The notes below the pieces were generated by a model that was given only the letters and a program-made list of their open reading frames with translations, was not told where the DNA came from and searched no databases. The translations under genes and the position numbers were made by a program. Positions 34,481-44,801 of a stretch of DNA of 64,000 nucleotides are shown one piece after another (position 1 is the stretch's first letter; the number at the start of each line of letters is the position of its first letter). The stretch is taken from the NCBI GenBank assembly GCA_011799875.1, contig CM022303.1, forward strand, positions 426,861,230 through 426,925,229. Direction: 5' to 3'. This DNA is from Thinopyrum elongatum. Its lineage: Eukaryota > Streptophyta > Magnoliopsida > Poales > Poaceae.

Positions 34481-34956
34481 GCTATATGATAGTAACCAGC
34501 CACTTGGACAATCAAATTTCGATAAATAATTGTTCATTTAAATTTAGGCCATGCGTTCTTCATTTAAATTAGGCAATGGGATCTCTATGGAAGACATTGA
34601 CCAAAGTAGATTGTGCCAAGTAGATGGTATCTTTGTATTTGCGTTTTGAACAAATATTGATGGTCTATTTTCCTATCATATTAATTACTACACAGGGTTC
34701 AGTTTGTGATGTTTGCAAGTCAAATTAATTTTCATATGGGCAGCAAAATGACAAAATATAATGCAATCTAGACTTTTCACTGATCATACCACAGATAAGC
34801 TGAAAAGGCAGGCAATGAAAAGAACTGGTTGGCTTATTACCTGGAGCTTATATTCAAAGGTGCTTATTTTCTTAGGATAACTCGAAATAACTGTCCCTAA
34901 GAAACTTGGCCAATAGAACTGACATACAAATAACATGTCACGATGATTGCAATGGA

Positions 34957-35154
34957 GGCCCAGTTCTTTTGCCAGATTCTCCCAGAATCTGACCCCTACC
35001 CAGATTCTCCCAGAATCTTTGAGCCCCATTTGTTTTACAATCCTATCTTGTTAGGGTCTAATTAGGTAGGATTGTAAAACAAAAGGGGGTCAAAAATTCT
35101 AGGAGAAGCTAGAGAGGGGCAGATTCTGGGAGAATCCTGCAAAAGAACTGGGCC
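34957..35154. mobile_element. foldback MITE, 198 bp, unclassified
   Basis: Terminal inverted repeats GGCCCAGTTCTTTTGC and GCAAAAGAACTGGGCC are complementary. The arms continue inward through AGATTCTCCCAGAATC, with ATCCTA...TAGGAT-type pairing near the centre, so almost the whole element can form a hairpin. No clear target duplication is visible, so no superfamily is assigned. Confidence 0.7.
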
Positions 35155-35189
35155 AGAGTGACCTACCATAGCACACTATATAGACTCAC

Positions 35190-35852
35190 CGCTGCCTCTC
35201 CTTTTTTTGCGATGTTCCATGAAATTGCCACATACATATTGTACTTTTTCATTGTGTAACCCTATCTGCAAGTTGACACGGCTAATTTCGGACATCTCTA
35301 CATGATAATACATTGCATATCCCTTGCGCATATTTAAACCACCAATTAACGATTGTGTGCGTAGCATAAACTAGCCATGACTCTGTGTGCTGGACTAGTA
35401 GGCACTCCAAGGGAGCCTAATGTAGTGCACTGGAATTCCTACATGCCACCTACGATTTTGTGTAATGTACTACCTATGTTCCTAAATATATGTCTTTGTA
35501 GAGATTCCAGTATGGACCACATACAGATGTATATAGATGCATTTTTGAGTGTAGATTCACTCATTTTGCTCTGTATGTAGCCTATAGTGGAATCTCTAGA
35601 AAGAATTATATTTAGGAACGGAGGGAGTATCATGTATGACATCTACATATATAATTTAGCAGCCAGTAGTAGAAATCATTGTCTGCACAAAGGGATCACT
35701 GGTCGAAAATCCAAGCAAAGCATGCTGGCAGGCACACAACAATACAAGAGAGAGAGACGCACTTACAAGATAATAGCAATGCCTCAGTCCAGGATCTTGA
35801 TTGGCCAAGCTATTAGATCCAGAAGAAACATCATCCTTGTAGTTTTCGCCAG
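35190..35852 (-). CDS. internal exons of the CACTA-carried gene
   Basis: Exon 35852-35767 (86 bases) lies between ATTATGCAG and GTAAGTGCG and encodes AGENYKDDVSSGSNSL and onward. A second exon ends at 35190 before GTGAGT and is open upstream to at least 35367; it encodes MRKGYAMYYHVEMSE, then a basic HRKKRRG end. Its acceptor is unclear. A Stowaway MITE (35470-35627) sits in the intron between them. Together with the exons at 16506-17893 these suggest one minus-strand gene whose intron received the 14.9-kb gypsy insertion. No domain is recognised. Confidence 0.45.
35470..35627. mobile_element. Stowaway MITE, Thalos-like, 158 bp
   Basis: Flanked by TA on both sides (35468-35469, 35628-35629). 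The right end AACGGAGGGAG is the typical Stowaway end; the left end CTACCTATGTTCC carries a few changes. The halves pair as ATATATGTCTTTGTAGAGATTCCA with TGGAATCTCTAGAAAGAATTATAT-like sequence. Confidence 0.85.
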
Positions 35853-36002
35853 CTGCATAATATGTAACAGCGACCTGTTAGTATATTTGAAGTACATCGG
35901 GCAGGTGATGCTGGACGGGTTTAAAGGTGACAAGTACCTAGGCCGTGGCGGGTGCTTGGCATCTTGCCAGACGGTGGGAATCAGGTTAGAAACGGCAAGG
36001 GT

Positions 36003-36739
36003 GATGATGCTGCACTGGCTGTCGGGGTCCGGTAAGGAGATCTAGAACCGTCGAGTAGGGTGTTTGTGGATCGGCTCTGGTAGGGTGGACTACGGTGTGG
36101 GCGAAGCGGATCTGAGGCCATGGACAAGGGCGTCGGTGAAGCTGCTCCGGTGGTTGGGTTCAGGATGGTGTCAACGATGCGTATCTGCGGCCGTGGATGA
36201 GGCGTCAGAAGCTGCTCCGGTAGGTTGGACGAGGGTGCGACGAAGCGGATCTGAGGCCGTGGACTTGTGCGTTGGCAAAGCGGCCCCGGTAGGGTTGAGA
36301 ATGGTATAGGCAAAGCTACCTCGGTAGGGTTGACCATGGTGTCGATGAAGCGGCTCCGGTAGGGTTGAGGAAGGTGTCGGCGAAGAGGATCAGAGGCCGT
36401 CGACGGGGGCGTCGGTGGGGCAGCTCCAGGGGGGTGTGGACGAAGCATCTCCGGTGGGTAGTACGAAGGAGCCGCTGCAGATGCGCTGCGGTTGACGAGA
36501 GTACCGGCGAAGCAGATTCGGCACCGTGGACAAGGCCGGCACTGAATCGGCTGTGGTTCAGTGGTGGATGAGCAGTCTACTTGTTTCTAGGGGAGGTGGG
36601 AGGGGTAGATGCGGCCGTAGACGCAGATCCGGCGAGGTGGACGCCGCTGGCAGTGAATGGGCTCTGGTACGCTGGTGGATGAGCAGTCTAGGGTTTCGAG
36701 AAGGGAGGGGTAGAAAGGCCGATGAAGTACGGACGACAT
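36003..36739 (-). other. GC-rich, possibly coding 5' block with imperfect tandem repeats
   Basis: The minus-strand ATG 36739 (MSSVLHRPFYPS) is a candidate start of the CACTA-carried gene, but the frame meets a stop near 36582. The block 36060-36560 is built of imperfect GAAGCGG[AC]TC...GGTAGGGTTGA units of about 55-65 bases, giving a proline/arginine-rich frame (36448-35981). Low-complexity coding or a 5' untranslated region are both possible. Confidence 0.35.
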
Positions 36740-36960
36740 GATGTAAGATGCTCTGGTGCTGTGGAGTTAGTCGTTTTTGCGGGAGGGGGAGAGGAAATGG
36801 GGGTGCCGTGTGGTGGGGGGAACCGGAAGTTACCAAAGCAGCCCCAACCTATTATGTAAATGAGGGCCGTATTGTAACTTTTGTTCTCCGTGCACCAAGG
36901 ACAAAAGGGGAATTTCGCATGCTAAAGACTAGGTGGTGGAAATTTTAGAAGGAGGCAGGA

Positions 36961-37720
36961 CATTTTGCCGCCCGCGGGATCGTTCGTATCTAGTTTCAAC
37001 TAATTATGGACAGTGCTAGCGGGAATGTCATGCGAGATTGTGTACACGGGGCACACGTCAGCAGTTAATAACTGGTGTGAAGTCCACCCTAGAAAAAAAG
37101 AAAATAACTCGGGTTGATGCACCGATAACTTGGACATTCACACGGGTGCGGCCAATCGTACGGGTGTAGAGGCGCGTTAACAAAAAAAGGGATCAAACGC
37201 TCAGCCTATGTATTTCTCGTGTACATATATAATTTAGTGCCATTGGTTATTTACTTTAAACATAATGCATTGACGTGTTATTGTAGAGACGCACAAAAAG
37301 AAATGGATATTGTGTCCCACAAAAGAAATGGATATTGTAGTCCGCTACTTAAAAGTGTTACCTCATATGATTACATAGCCTCCATTTCATAAATTGCATA
37401 CCCGTTGAATTCATATATGAATATTACATATATTACTTCATAATAGAACCTTAAATCATCCAAGACTAATGAATATGAATGCAAGACTAACAATGGTGCA
37501 TGTACATGATAGCTACATTGGTTGTTTGAAGAAACATCACTGTAACTTTGGCATGCACAATTGAAAAGGATTATTTAGAAAAAAAATGTGATATGTGTGT
37601 GTCCAATCTTTATAGCGTTGAATCGATATTGTATCTTTGGCCACGATACGAAGTAGATATTGATTTATGTTCAAGCGATGCACGTCCACGATCGCTAGAT
37701 AGTGATACGTGAATGAATTG
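36961..37720. other. AT-rich intergenic sequence
   Basis: No supported gene. A short direct repeat AAAGAAATGGATATTGT occurs at 37300 and 37323. Nothing else recognised. Confidence 0.5.
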
Positions 37721-38031
37721 TGCAATCTCTCTCACACGCATACATATCTCATTTCTTTGTGGGCATCTGAATCACACACGCGCACTTCGTGTATTTCTCT
37801 CCCTCTGTCAAGGTTAGAATTCGTCTTTCTACCCCGTCCTACAAGTCTCACACAGAAACACACACGCTCTCTCTGTCGAACACGCCACCCCTTTAATTCC
37901 GCCCACCCACCGCCACTAATGTCTTAAAGTATAATTATGTCTCGCACACATATGCCTAAGGTTAACTCGAGTCCCGGAACCATATGAATACATACAATGG
38001 GATTCCAGCAGAGCACCTTTTGTTTTGAGAT

Positions 38032-38070
<39 letters not shown>

Positions 38071-39180
38071 GCACACACACGTGCGCGTAGACATTGTTTC
38101 TCTCTTCATTTTTTTCTGGCACTTGCATGCACACCGCTTGTTTATCTCCGTGATGCTTTAAGTATGCCTTGCACACATGCTATCTACCTATCCCTTAATA
38201 TAGATATGTGTCACACAAACTCCTTCTCCCTATATCTAAGTGTCACTGCCCCCCCCTCCCCACACCCATACACACACACACTTCCCGACACCGAAGGAGT
38301 AGGGTGACACCTCGATCTTGATACTAATCTATCTACTGGCTTCTCTCTCAAACACCACCCACACCACACACATACCCGACACCGAAGGAGTAGGTGGCAC
38401 CTCGATCTTGATAGATCTATCACTAGTTCTCCTCACAACCACCACACACACTCCTAGTTGTGCCTCTATGCCTACCGCGCGCACACTCTTGACACGTCTT
38501 CTCCTCCCTCCCCCCCTCCCCACCCCCCAACAATGACACCAGAAGGGTGACAACTCAACCTTGATCTTAATCTATCAATTGGTTTCTCTCTCAAACACAC
38601 ACACACACACACACTACCCGACACCGAAGGTGTAGGGTGGCACCTCGATCTTGATAGTAATCTATCTACTGGCTTCTCTCTCAAACACACACACACACAC
38701 ACACACTCTCTCTAGTTATGCCTTTGTGCCTACCGCGCGCACACTCTCGATACGTCTTTCTCTCCCTCCCCCCTCCCACCCCCAACAATGACAGCAGAAG
38801 TGTACAACTCGATCTTGATCTAAATATATCAATTGGTTTCTCTCTCAAACACACACACACACACACTACCCGACACCGAAGGAGTAGGTGGTACCAATCT
38901 TGATAGTAATCTATCTACTGGCTTCTCTCTCAAACACACACACACACACTCGCTAGTTGTGCTTATGTGCCTACCGCACGCACACTCTTGATACGTCTTT
39001 CTCTCCCTCCCCCTCCCCACCCCCCAACAATGACAGCAGAAGGATGACAACTCGATCTTGATCTTAATCTATCAATTGGTTTCTCTCTGAAACACACACA
39101 CACACATACACACACATGCTAGTTGTGTCTCTGTGCCTCGCTCACACACACTCGATACGTCTTTCTCTCCGTAGCCCCCT
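37721..39180. repeat. CT/CA-rich region with about 250-bp tandem repeats
   Basis: CCCGACACCGAAGG recurs at 38283, 38369, 38616 and 38869, and CAACAATGACA recurs at 38528, 38784 and 39026, giving units of about 242-256 bases. Each unit has two (CA)n tracts after TTCTCTCTCAAA, a CTACCGC[GA]CGCACAC motif and a C-rich tract. An uninterrupted (TC)n(AC)n microsatellite lies at 38031-38080. Open frames here on the minus strand are simple-repeat artefacts. Confidence 0.85.
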
Positions 39181-39400
39181 TGATATGTAGACTTCTATCA
39201 CGCGCACAATTGCAGTGACGATGGCGCTGAACCCAGTGTGCCTTGTTTTTACCGGCCTCATGTGATGGTTTTCACCCTGTTTTCTGTTAATTAACAAGGC
39301 AACCTTTTCTTTATTACTACTAGTGAATCTAAGATCATTCGGGGCAGACATAAAATAGATCACTTCAACCCAATTATCACAGTAACTATTTTAAAAGAAA

Positions 39401-39560
39401 CTAGCTAGATGCGCGTGCGTTGCACGGAACATCAAGATGCATTTGTATGAGTAGTTTATCTTGTGAGAGAAAAGGATGAACGAGGGAAGGCCTTATTTGC
39501 AAATGTGGAGAGGGGTGTGGGTATCTTTTTGCAAAATTGCCATAGTTTCCTTCCTATCCG
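39401..39560 (-). mobile_element. Helitron-like 3' end, minus orientation
   Basis: The minus strand reads GTTCCGTGCAACGCACGCGCATCTAGCTAG|T: a short hairpin followed by CTAG and a T, the Helitron 3' signature. The 150 bases inside match, inverted, the Helitron end at 44640-44801. Confidence 0.6.
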
Positions 39561-39629
39561 TTAGATATAAATCCGACGGCCTATATTGCAGGATGGCAGG
39601 CACACCATCATCACCAACTCTGTTTTCTA

Positions 39630-39723
39630 CTCCCTTCGTTCCTAAATATTTGTCTATATACACATCCGTATGTGGTAGTCCATTTGAAATATGAAAAAGA
39701 CAAATATTTAGGAATGGAGGGAG
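39630..39723. mobile_element. Stowaway MITE, 94 bp
   Basis: CTCCCTTCGTTCCTAAATATTTGTC pairs with GACAAATATTTAGGAATGGAGGGAG, flanked by TA on both sides. A compact near-perfect hairpin. Confidence 0.9.
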
Positions 39724-39725
39724 TA

Positions 39726-40300
39726 TAAGAATAGACATAGAGATATATCTCCTACATCATCCACAACGAACATGTGCTGGACTGCTTAGCGTCGGATGCT
39801 CGCAACGCGATGACCTGAATTCGAATTCTGTCTTTAACTTTAGATACTTCTTTCGCTATAGTACTAACAGTGGAACCCACAGAGTACTTAGAATACAAGA
39901 TTAAGGATGGATTTGTTTCTTTTTAACTTTCTGTACGAAGTTGTAGCCACCCTGCAAGTCATGTACACTATACATGCAATTAACTCTTTATAGACGGAGA
40001 ATCATACACGCAATTAACTCAAATGGATTGGATGTGACTCTATTATTTCCAGCATAAGATCATCTCCAACGACAGCCGGCAAATTTCCTCCCGCTTCCTT
40101 CCGTGGAGGACATCCAACGCCAGCGGCATACATTTTCACAACTCTAACCAACCAAAGGAAATTCGTGCAAACACGGACTGATTTCATATAAGCAAGAAGG
40201 ATTTTGTATAAAAAGCCGGATCTTCATATAAACATGACGGATTTCAGTACATTTACATGAACTAAGTGGTGTTAACCCGGCTCTCGTGGTATAATTAATA
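39726..40300. other. intergenic sequence
   Basis: No supported gene or repeat unit. A run of short repeats around GGATTT[CT]...ATATAAACATGA occurs near 40185-40250. Confidence 0.4.
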
Positions 40301-40552
40301 CCTAATCTAAATGGCCGCCCGCAGATCCCTTTGTCTTCCTCATGTCCGGCAGACACTTGCGGGGTCGACGAAGGTCCTCGGAAGAGACGAAGCAGCAAAG
40401 AAACCACCTGTATACGCAGTCGTCGCCTCGGCGGTGGCCTTCATGGGACCCAAGTGGCGGCGGCCTCTCGTGTTCTACTTCTCCTCGATGATGGCGGTGG
40501 ACACGGAGAAGCTGGCCACCGACTCATCGCTCTCCACGCACCCGGCTTCTGT

Positions 40553-40976
40553 CTATGCCTGCATGGCGATGCCACAGGCACGGGAGGCGCGCCCACATAC
40601 ACGGGAGGCGCGGCCACCGCAGACACTGGTGGCGTGGTATGACGCGGCAGCGACGATGCCCGTGCCACCGTTCTCGCCGTCGTGCCGGCGTGGAGCAACT
40701 CGCCACTCCTCATCGAGGTGAACTAGAGTGGCGAGTTGTTGAACCACGCGCCAGCTTGGGGCGGCAACTGGCTCCGTCGGGCCAAGCAAGGTTGGTGAAG
40801 CACTGAGCGGCCTCGCTCGTATCCGGAGGGCTTGGCAGGCCACACAGCCGGGTAGTATGACGGAGAACGGCTCCTCGAAAGCCATAGGAAGAGTGGAGAA
40901 AATGGTGAAGGAGGAGATGGGGGAGCGGCAGAGGGGTGCGATTCTGGCCTGCTGTCTGTCTGGCCTAGTTTAAATA
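40553..40976 (-). CDS. promoter and first coding block of an unrecognised gene
   Basis: The TATA-like box TATTTAAA (complement of 40969-40976) lies 84 bases before ATG 40885, which has a fair context (CCTATGGCT). The frame runs 110 codons to 40553 (MAFEEPFSVILPGCVAC...), GC-rich and arginine-rich, with no recognised domain. An overlapping frame (41013-40723) contains YYPAVWPAKPSGYE and AGAWFNNSPL, which resemble the N-terminal part of grass no-apical-meristem-associated proteins; if so, the coding frame is broken. A gene relic is likelier than a working gene. Confidence 0.35.
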
Positions 40977-41398
40977 GAGGGCGGGCGGTAGGAGCTTGTC
41001 CGGCGTCTGACATTGTTTAAACTAAGGGCGGATGGGAGGAGCTCGGCCGGCGTTGCGTTTAATTCCGGCCCGCTCTTGAACGAACATGTGGCCGGAGTAG
41101 GTTTCTCGGTTTGCATGCAGGTTTAACGGAGGCGTTTGATGGAGGCGAGGAGGCGTGTTCAGCCGGGCGTGCAGCGGGCTGCGCAGTACTAGTGTTTGAT
41201 ATGACAGCTACTAGTAAAACCAGGACAATTCCCGATACGACTTTAATGCAGACGAGGGAGAGGGTAGCGGTTCACGAAATGTTGAATGGCCAATGATGCA
41301 TCCTCCTTCAATTAGCATCCTGAATGCAGGAGGGAAGTAATGGGAGGAGGACGAGGAAAAGAGGCAGCACGATGTGAATGCAACGCAGTTTGCACTCA

Positions 41399-41404
41399 TA
41401 TAAA
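41399..41404 (+). promoter_or_regulatory. TATA box of the 41.5-kb ORF
   Basis: CATATAAAGGC, 84 bases before ATG 41488, with A/C-rich leader between (CATCTACCACATCG). Spacing fits a plant core promoter. Confidence 0.6.
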
Positions 41405-41487
41405 GGCGCCCCTCCATTCCAATGCATCTACCACATCGTACGCACCTAAGCACCTACACTAAGCGCAAAAGTGCTCACTCCAGACCC

Positions 41488-42057
41488 ATGGCGGCGATGC
41501 ACGCGAGCGGCCAGCGGCTATGCCAGATGGTCCACGACGCTGGCCTGCGGCATGGCACCGAGGATCGTCTCCAGACGGTGTTGGCGACCGGCTGGTTCAT
41601 GGCCATCGTCGACGCCAGCTACGACTCTCAGTTGGACCGGATGATCGTTGCCACCATCAACAAGTTCACCGTCGTCAAGAAGCTCGCGAACGACATCGCC
41701 GTACTCCTCCAGCCCGCGCGCCCAGGCTCCTCATTGCCTGCCACCCTAATCGGCCTCCATGGCGCGAACCTCTTTCAAGCACCGGTGGCCCTGCTACTGC
41801 CCGCCGACGCAATGAAGAATGTCCACCTGGAGGTCGCGCTCGCCGCGAGGCGCCTCGCCCTGCAAGAATTCGTCGACCTACACATCCACGTGTATGAGGA
41901 AGCCGTGTACATAGGTATCTACAAGGCCGGTGAGGACGCTGCGATGTTGGCCTTCGTCAACCGGCTGGAAGCATTGGACGCCTTTGTTGAGAAGCACCTT
42001 GACCTCACCACAAAAGCCGCTGCTTCTAAGCTGTCGCTCGGTGGCCCGGTGCACTGA
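41488..42057 (+). CDS. intact single-exon ORF, 189 aa, unknown function
   Basis: ATG 41488 is chosen because it has a good monocot context (CCCATGGCGGCG) and lies downstream of a TATA box; the frame is open upstream to 41422 but without promoter room. The protein starts MAAMHASGQRLCQMVHD. It is rich in alanine, valine and leucine, with amphipathic-helix-like stretches (MIVATINKFTVVKKLANDIA, HLEVALAARRLALQEFVDL) and a VYEEAVYIGIYKAGEDAA segment. I see no signal peptide, membrane segment or known motif. Codon use is GC-rich at third positions, as in real grass genes, and there is no internal defect, unlike every other gene relic nearby. It could be a small, lineage-specific gene or a captured fragment of a larger one. 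No clear AATAAA follows. Confidence 0.6.
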   Translation: MAAMHASGQRLCQMVHDAGLRHGTEDRLQTVLATGWFMAIVDASYDSQLDRMIVATINKFTVVKKLANDIAVLLQPARPGSSLPATLIGLHGANLFQAPVALLLPADAMKNVHLEVALAARRLALQEFVDLHIHVYEEAVYIGIYKAGEDAAMLAFVNRLEALDAFVEKHLDLTTKAAASKLSLGGPVH

Positions 42058-42239
42058 GTCGAGGAGGAGGAGGTCGTACGTTCATGGATGCATCTTTCTT
42101 CTTGCCTCCTGTAACCACCACTGCGATCACATCATCGTGGCCTTAATTCTTATTGCACTATTGCATTCTCGTTCCAGTCAATACAGAATGTGCGATCCCT
42201 TTGCTCACATTTGGAGGCAATTATATGCGTCACTGTAAC

Positions 42240-42316
42240 TAGTACTCCGTCCGTCAATTTATAAGTTGTGCTTACCTTTTCCATCAACTTCGTGCAACGC
42301 ACAGGCATCTTGCTAG
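42240..42316 (+). mobile_element. Helitron-like 3' end fragment
   Basis: ACTCCGTCCGTCAATTTATAAG (a Stowaway-like end without partner) followed by CGTGCAACGCACAGGCATCTTGCTAG. The hairpin plus CTAG fits a Helitron 3' end, but the next base is A rather than T. Confidence 0.4.
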
Positions 42317-42483
42317 AAACACTACAACATGTCGAACCGCATGTGACCAGACTGACGATGCACCAACCTAGCTACTACCCTGCTTATCTGGCGGAAAAAG
42401 GCCCGCCCTAGCATTTCCAATCGTTATTTCTATCTATCTATCGTGCCAATGAGCAGAACCAAATGTTACAATTTATACATGTT

Positions 42484-42823
42484 TCTCTACTCCTATAAAA
42501 GACTCAGTTGGTGATGGTGGTGTGTCTTCCATCCATCATTTCTGACCATTAGATCTGCATCTAACGGTTGTGAGGTAAGTTGTGGCATTTTCGCAACAAT
42601 AGCCCACTTCTCTGCTCCAATTTGCAGAAAACCCCTTATTATCTTGAAAGCAACCACATCCCTCCCTCACCTCATCAACACATCCTAAGAAATATATTTT
42701 GAGTGAAAAGTAATATATTTTTAGTGGTATATACGTATATCAAAACAAGAGTGTTTTCGTTCAAGTTTGTGAACAAGTACTATTATACTTTGGATCCGTC
42801 GCAATGCACAGGCACATTGCTAG
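42484..42823 (+). mobile_element. small non-autonomous Helitron, about 340 bp
   Basis: Starts TCTCTACTCCTATAAAAG, a common grass Helitron 5' end, and ends CGCAATGCACAGGCACATTGCTAG followed by T. It carries no gene, only sequence such as CCATTAGATCTGCATCTAACGG. The base before the start is T, not the usual A, which leaves some doubt about the left end. Confidence 0.55.
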
Positions 42824-43349
42824 TAAAAGAAAAAACCTGCCACGTTCGCGTCGCACCCCCACATGCCCGGGAATCGGGAGTACTCCATGGCCTGTCCGGC
42901 ATGCCACATAGCTAGGGAAGGCGTGTTGCCTAGGATTTTCACTTTCATTTGGGACCGCAGTTGAGCAAGCCGACTATCGGCAAACCGCACCCCGCCCGCC
43001 GCGTTGGAAAACAGAAACGAGGAGGGGAAGATCTAGCTGTAGCACGGAAGCCAAGAAATTTGGTGTCAGATGGGTCTCGTTGATAGAGTAGGAGCACTCG
43101 ATACTACTACTCCAACTAGTACGAAGTTTGTACTACAACTAGTACTACCACTATACAACTAGGTACGTGGACGGCACAACATCGTAGGAACAAAAAACGG
43201 GAAGATCTTGTTTTGGGTGATTTATCTTTTTTCAGTCAAAGTAGTATGAATAATATGATGTGGGGGGCACCCATGAAGCTTATGTGGCTTGGTTGCATGG
43301 CTAGGAAAGGCTAGAGAAAAATAAATAGATAATGTGTTTAGAGTGCACT

Positions 43350-43406
43350 CCACTAAATAGATATTTTGGATCCATTGCAACGCACGGGCCGGCACATTGG
43401 TAGTAG
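43350..43406 (+). mobile_element. Helitron-like 3' end
   Basis: TTGCAACGCACGGGCCGGCACATTGGTAG followed by T. Hairpin and end resemble the other copies; the terminal CTAG has changed to GTAG. Confidence 0.45.
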
Positions 43407-43640
43407 TAAGAGACAAATTCCGGGTTTGGCACGAGTTCGTACTGCGGGAGCACCACAAGGCCTGGCGCAGGAGTGACATTTCCCTCTCGGGGCCCACGGG
43501 ACCGAGCTTTAGTGGCCTAGTGCACCGGCCTATGAGTCAATGACATGTGGACCTTAAATGCGGCTGGCCCACATGTCATTCTCATGAAAGCCGAGCGGCG
43601 GTGGGACCGAGAGGGGTGAGGCACAGGTCGGCGGACGAGG
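43407..43640 (+). repeat. direct repeat, copy A, next to a Helitron 3' end
   Basis: TAAGAGACAAATTCCGGG, GGTTTGGCACGAGTTCGT and GACATTTCCCTCTCGGGGCC match 44802-44998 in the same order. Copy A has about 40 extra bases in the middle. Both copies begin immediately after a Helitron-like terminus. Confidence 0.8.
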
Positions 43641-43849
43641 CTTGCCTGCTCCCCTCCCATGCTCTGATCCGTACTCCCGCACCACTAATTTTCATCCAAC
43701 GGTTATAATAGATTTCCTCGTGTGGGTCATCTATAGCCTCAAAGAAAGGTAAACAAAGGCCGTATTTCTAGTAAATAATTTCATGCATGAATCTGTACAC
43801 GCATGCAAGACCCTTTCCTTTCCTGCTCGTCCTCCTCCGGATCATCTGC

Positions 43850-44600
43850 TGTGTTGACAATGCCGGTGCCAATGCCAGAGCGTCGAAACAGGTGCCTGCC
43901 TAAGCCATGTAGCATGCTGCGGCGCCAGCGAGTACCACCTCCTCCACGCCAACATCGGTGTCTGGGCCATGCACATCCAGTTGCTCCCATAGTATTTTAC
44001 CCGCATGTTCGACTGCAGTACCACACCAATCTTGGATGAGACCATGGAGCTTGTGGCCAAGAAAAGTCTCTGCCCGGCCGACGCATGTCAAGGTGCTTGA
44101 CTGTTGTGACGTGCCGCACGACGTTTACTAGCTCGCGCTCCAGATGAGCGGCAGAGTGCTGCTCCCGATCATCAGTGGTGCCACGGCAACGACGGCCGGG
44201 TGGGAGCTCGGGCGGGAGCCAGTGAATTACCCGAGGCACATAGCTCGACTTGGGTTCGAGATTCTGACCGCTTGCACCGTCCCGAGGATGTACCACTCAG
44301 CGACGAGGCTGGAATGCTGGATACGTATAGGCGTGTGCTCGTGGGCGGGAGGAACCTGCTCAACGGATACCGGTTTGCGAACGTGATGTACTCTACGTAG
44401 TTGAGCCAGTGAGCCTGGAGGCGTTCCTGTCGTCGTACGTTGACGCGCGGCTCAACGGCATGCGACCACGTGCCTGCTTAGGTGGGCTACGGGGAAGCGG
44501 CATCAGTGTGGTTCGAGATGCCCAGCTGGCCGTTGTCGCGGCGGCGTTCGCAACTCACTCGTTCGAGTTGAACCGGCTGGTGCTGGCCTGGCCGTGGTGA
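43850..44600 (+). pseudogene. glyoxal/galactose oxidase-like protein, degenerate
   Basis: Translated pieces in shifting frames match the plant glyoxal oxidase family (secreted copper-radical enzymes that oxidise aldehydes). An N-terminal piece reads GVWAMHIQLLP. After a large internal loss come GRVLLPIISGATATTAGWELGREPV, CTVPRMYHSATRL, YRRVLVGG and LSLEAFLSSYVDARLNGMRP, which correspond to the C-terminal half of the propeller and the start of the DUF1929 domain. At least three frame changes and several stops are present. The Tyr in PRMYHS is the copper-ligand-region residue of the family, from memory. It ends near 44600, just before Helitron sequence, so it may be a captured fragment. Confidence 0.65.
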
Positions 44601-44639
44601 GGGTGCCACAGCTGGACGTCGGGGTGTTATGAGGCGTAG

Positions 44640-44801
44640 ATGTCCATGGAAGGAAACCATGGTAATTTTGCAAAAAGATACCCACACCCCTCTCCACATT
44701 TGCAAATAAGTCCTTCCATCATTCATCCTTTTCTCCCACAATATAAACTACTCATACAAATGCATCTTGATGTTCCATGCAACGCATGGGCATCTTGCTA
44801 G
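44640..44801 (+). mobile_element. Helitron-like 3' end
   Basis: ATGCAACGCATGGGCATCTTGCTAG followed by T. The 150 bases before it match 39401-39560 in inverted orientation, so these are two copies of one family facing away from a common 5-kb segment. Confidence 0.65.

Larger units (their letters stand above)
34145..36960. mobile_element. CACTA transposon, continuation right of the gypsy insertion
   Basis: The sequence resumes the minisatellite that was broken at 19240. It then contains non-coding DNA, two MITEs and minus-strand exons with good splice sites, ending in a GC-rich first-exon-like block. The CACTA right terminus was not found, so the boundary near 36960 is only where CACTA-like content stops. 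Confidence 0.5.

Noticed and set aside
37916..39050. Cys/Val-rich minus-strand frames with REKPIDRL repeats
   Set aside because: Translations of the tandem CA/CT repeat, differing only by unit.
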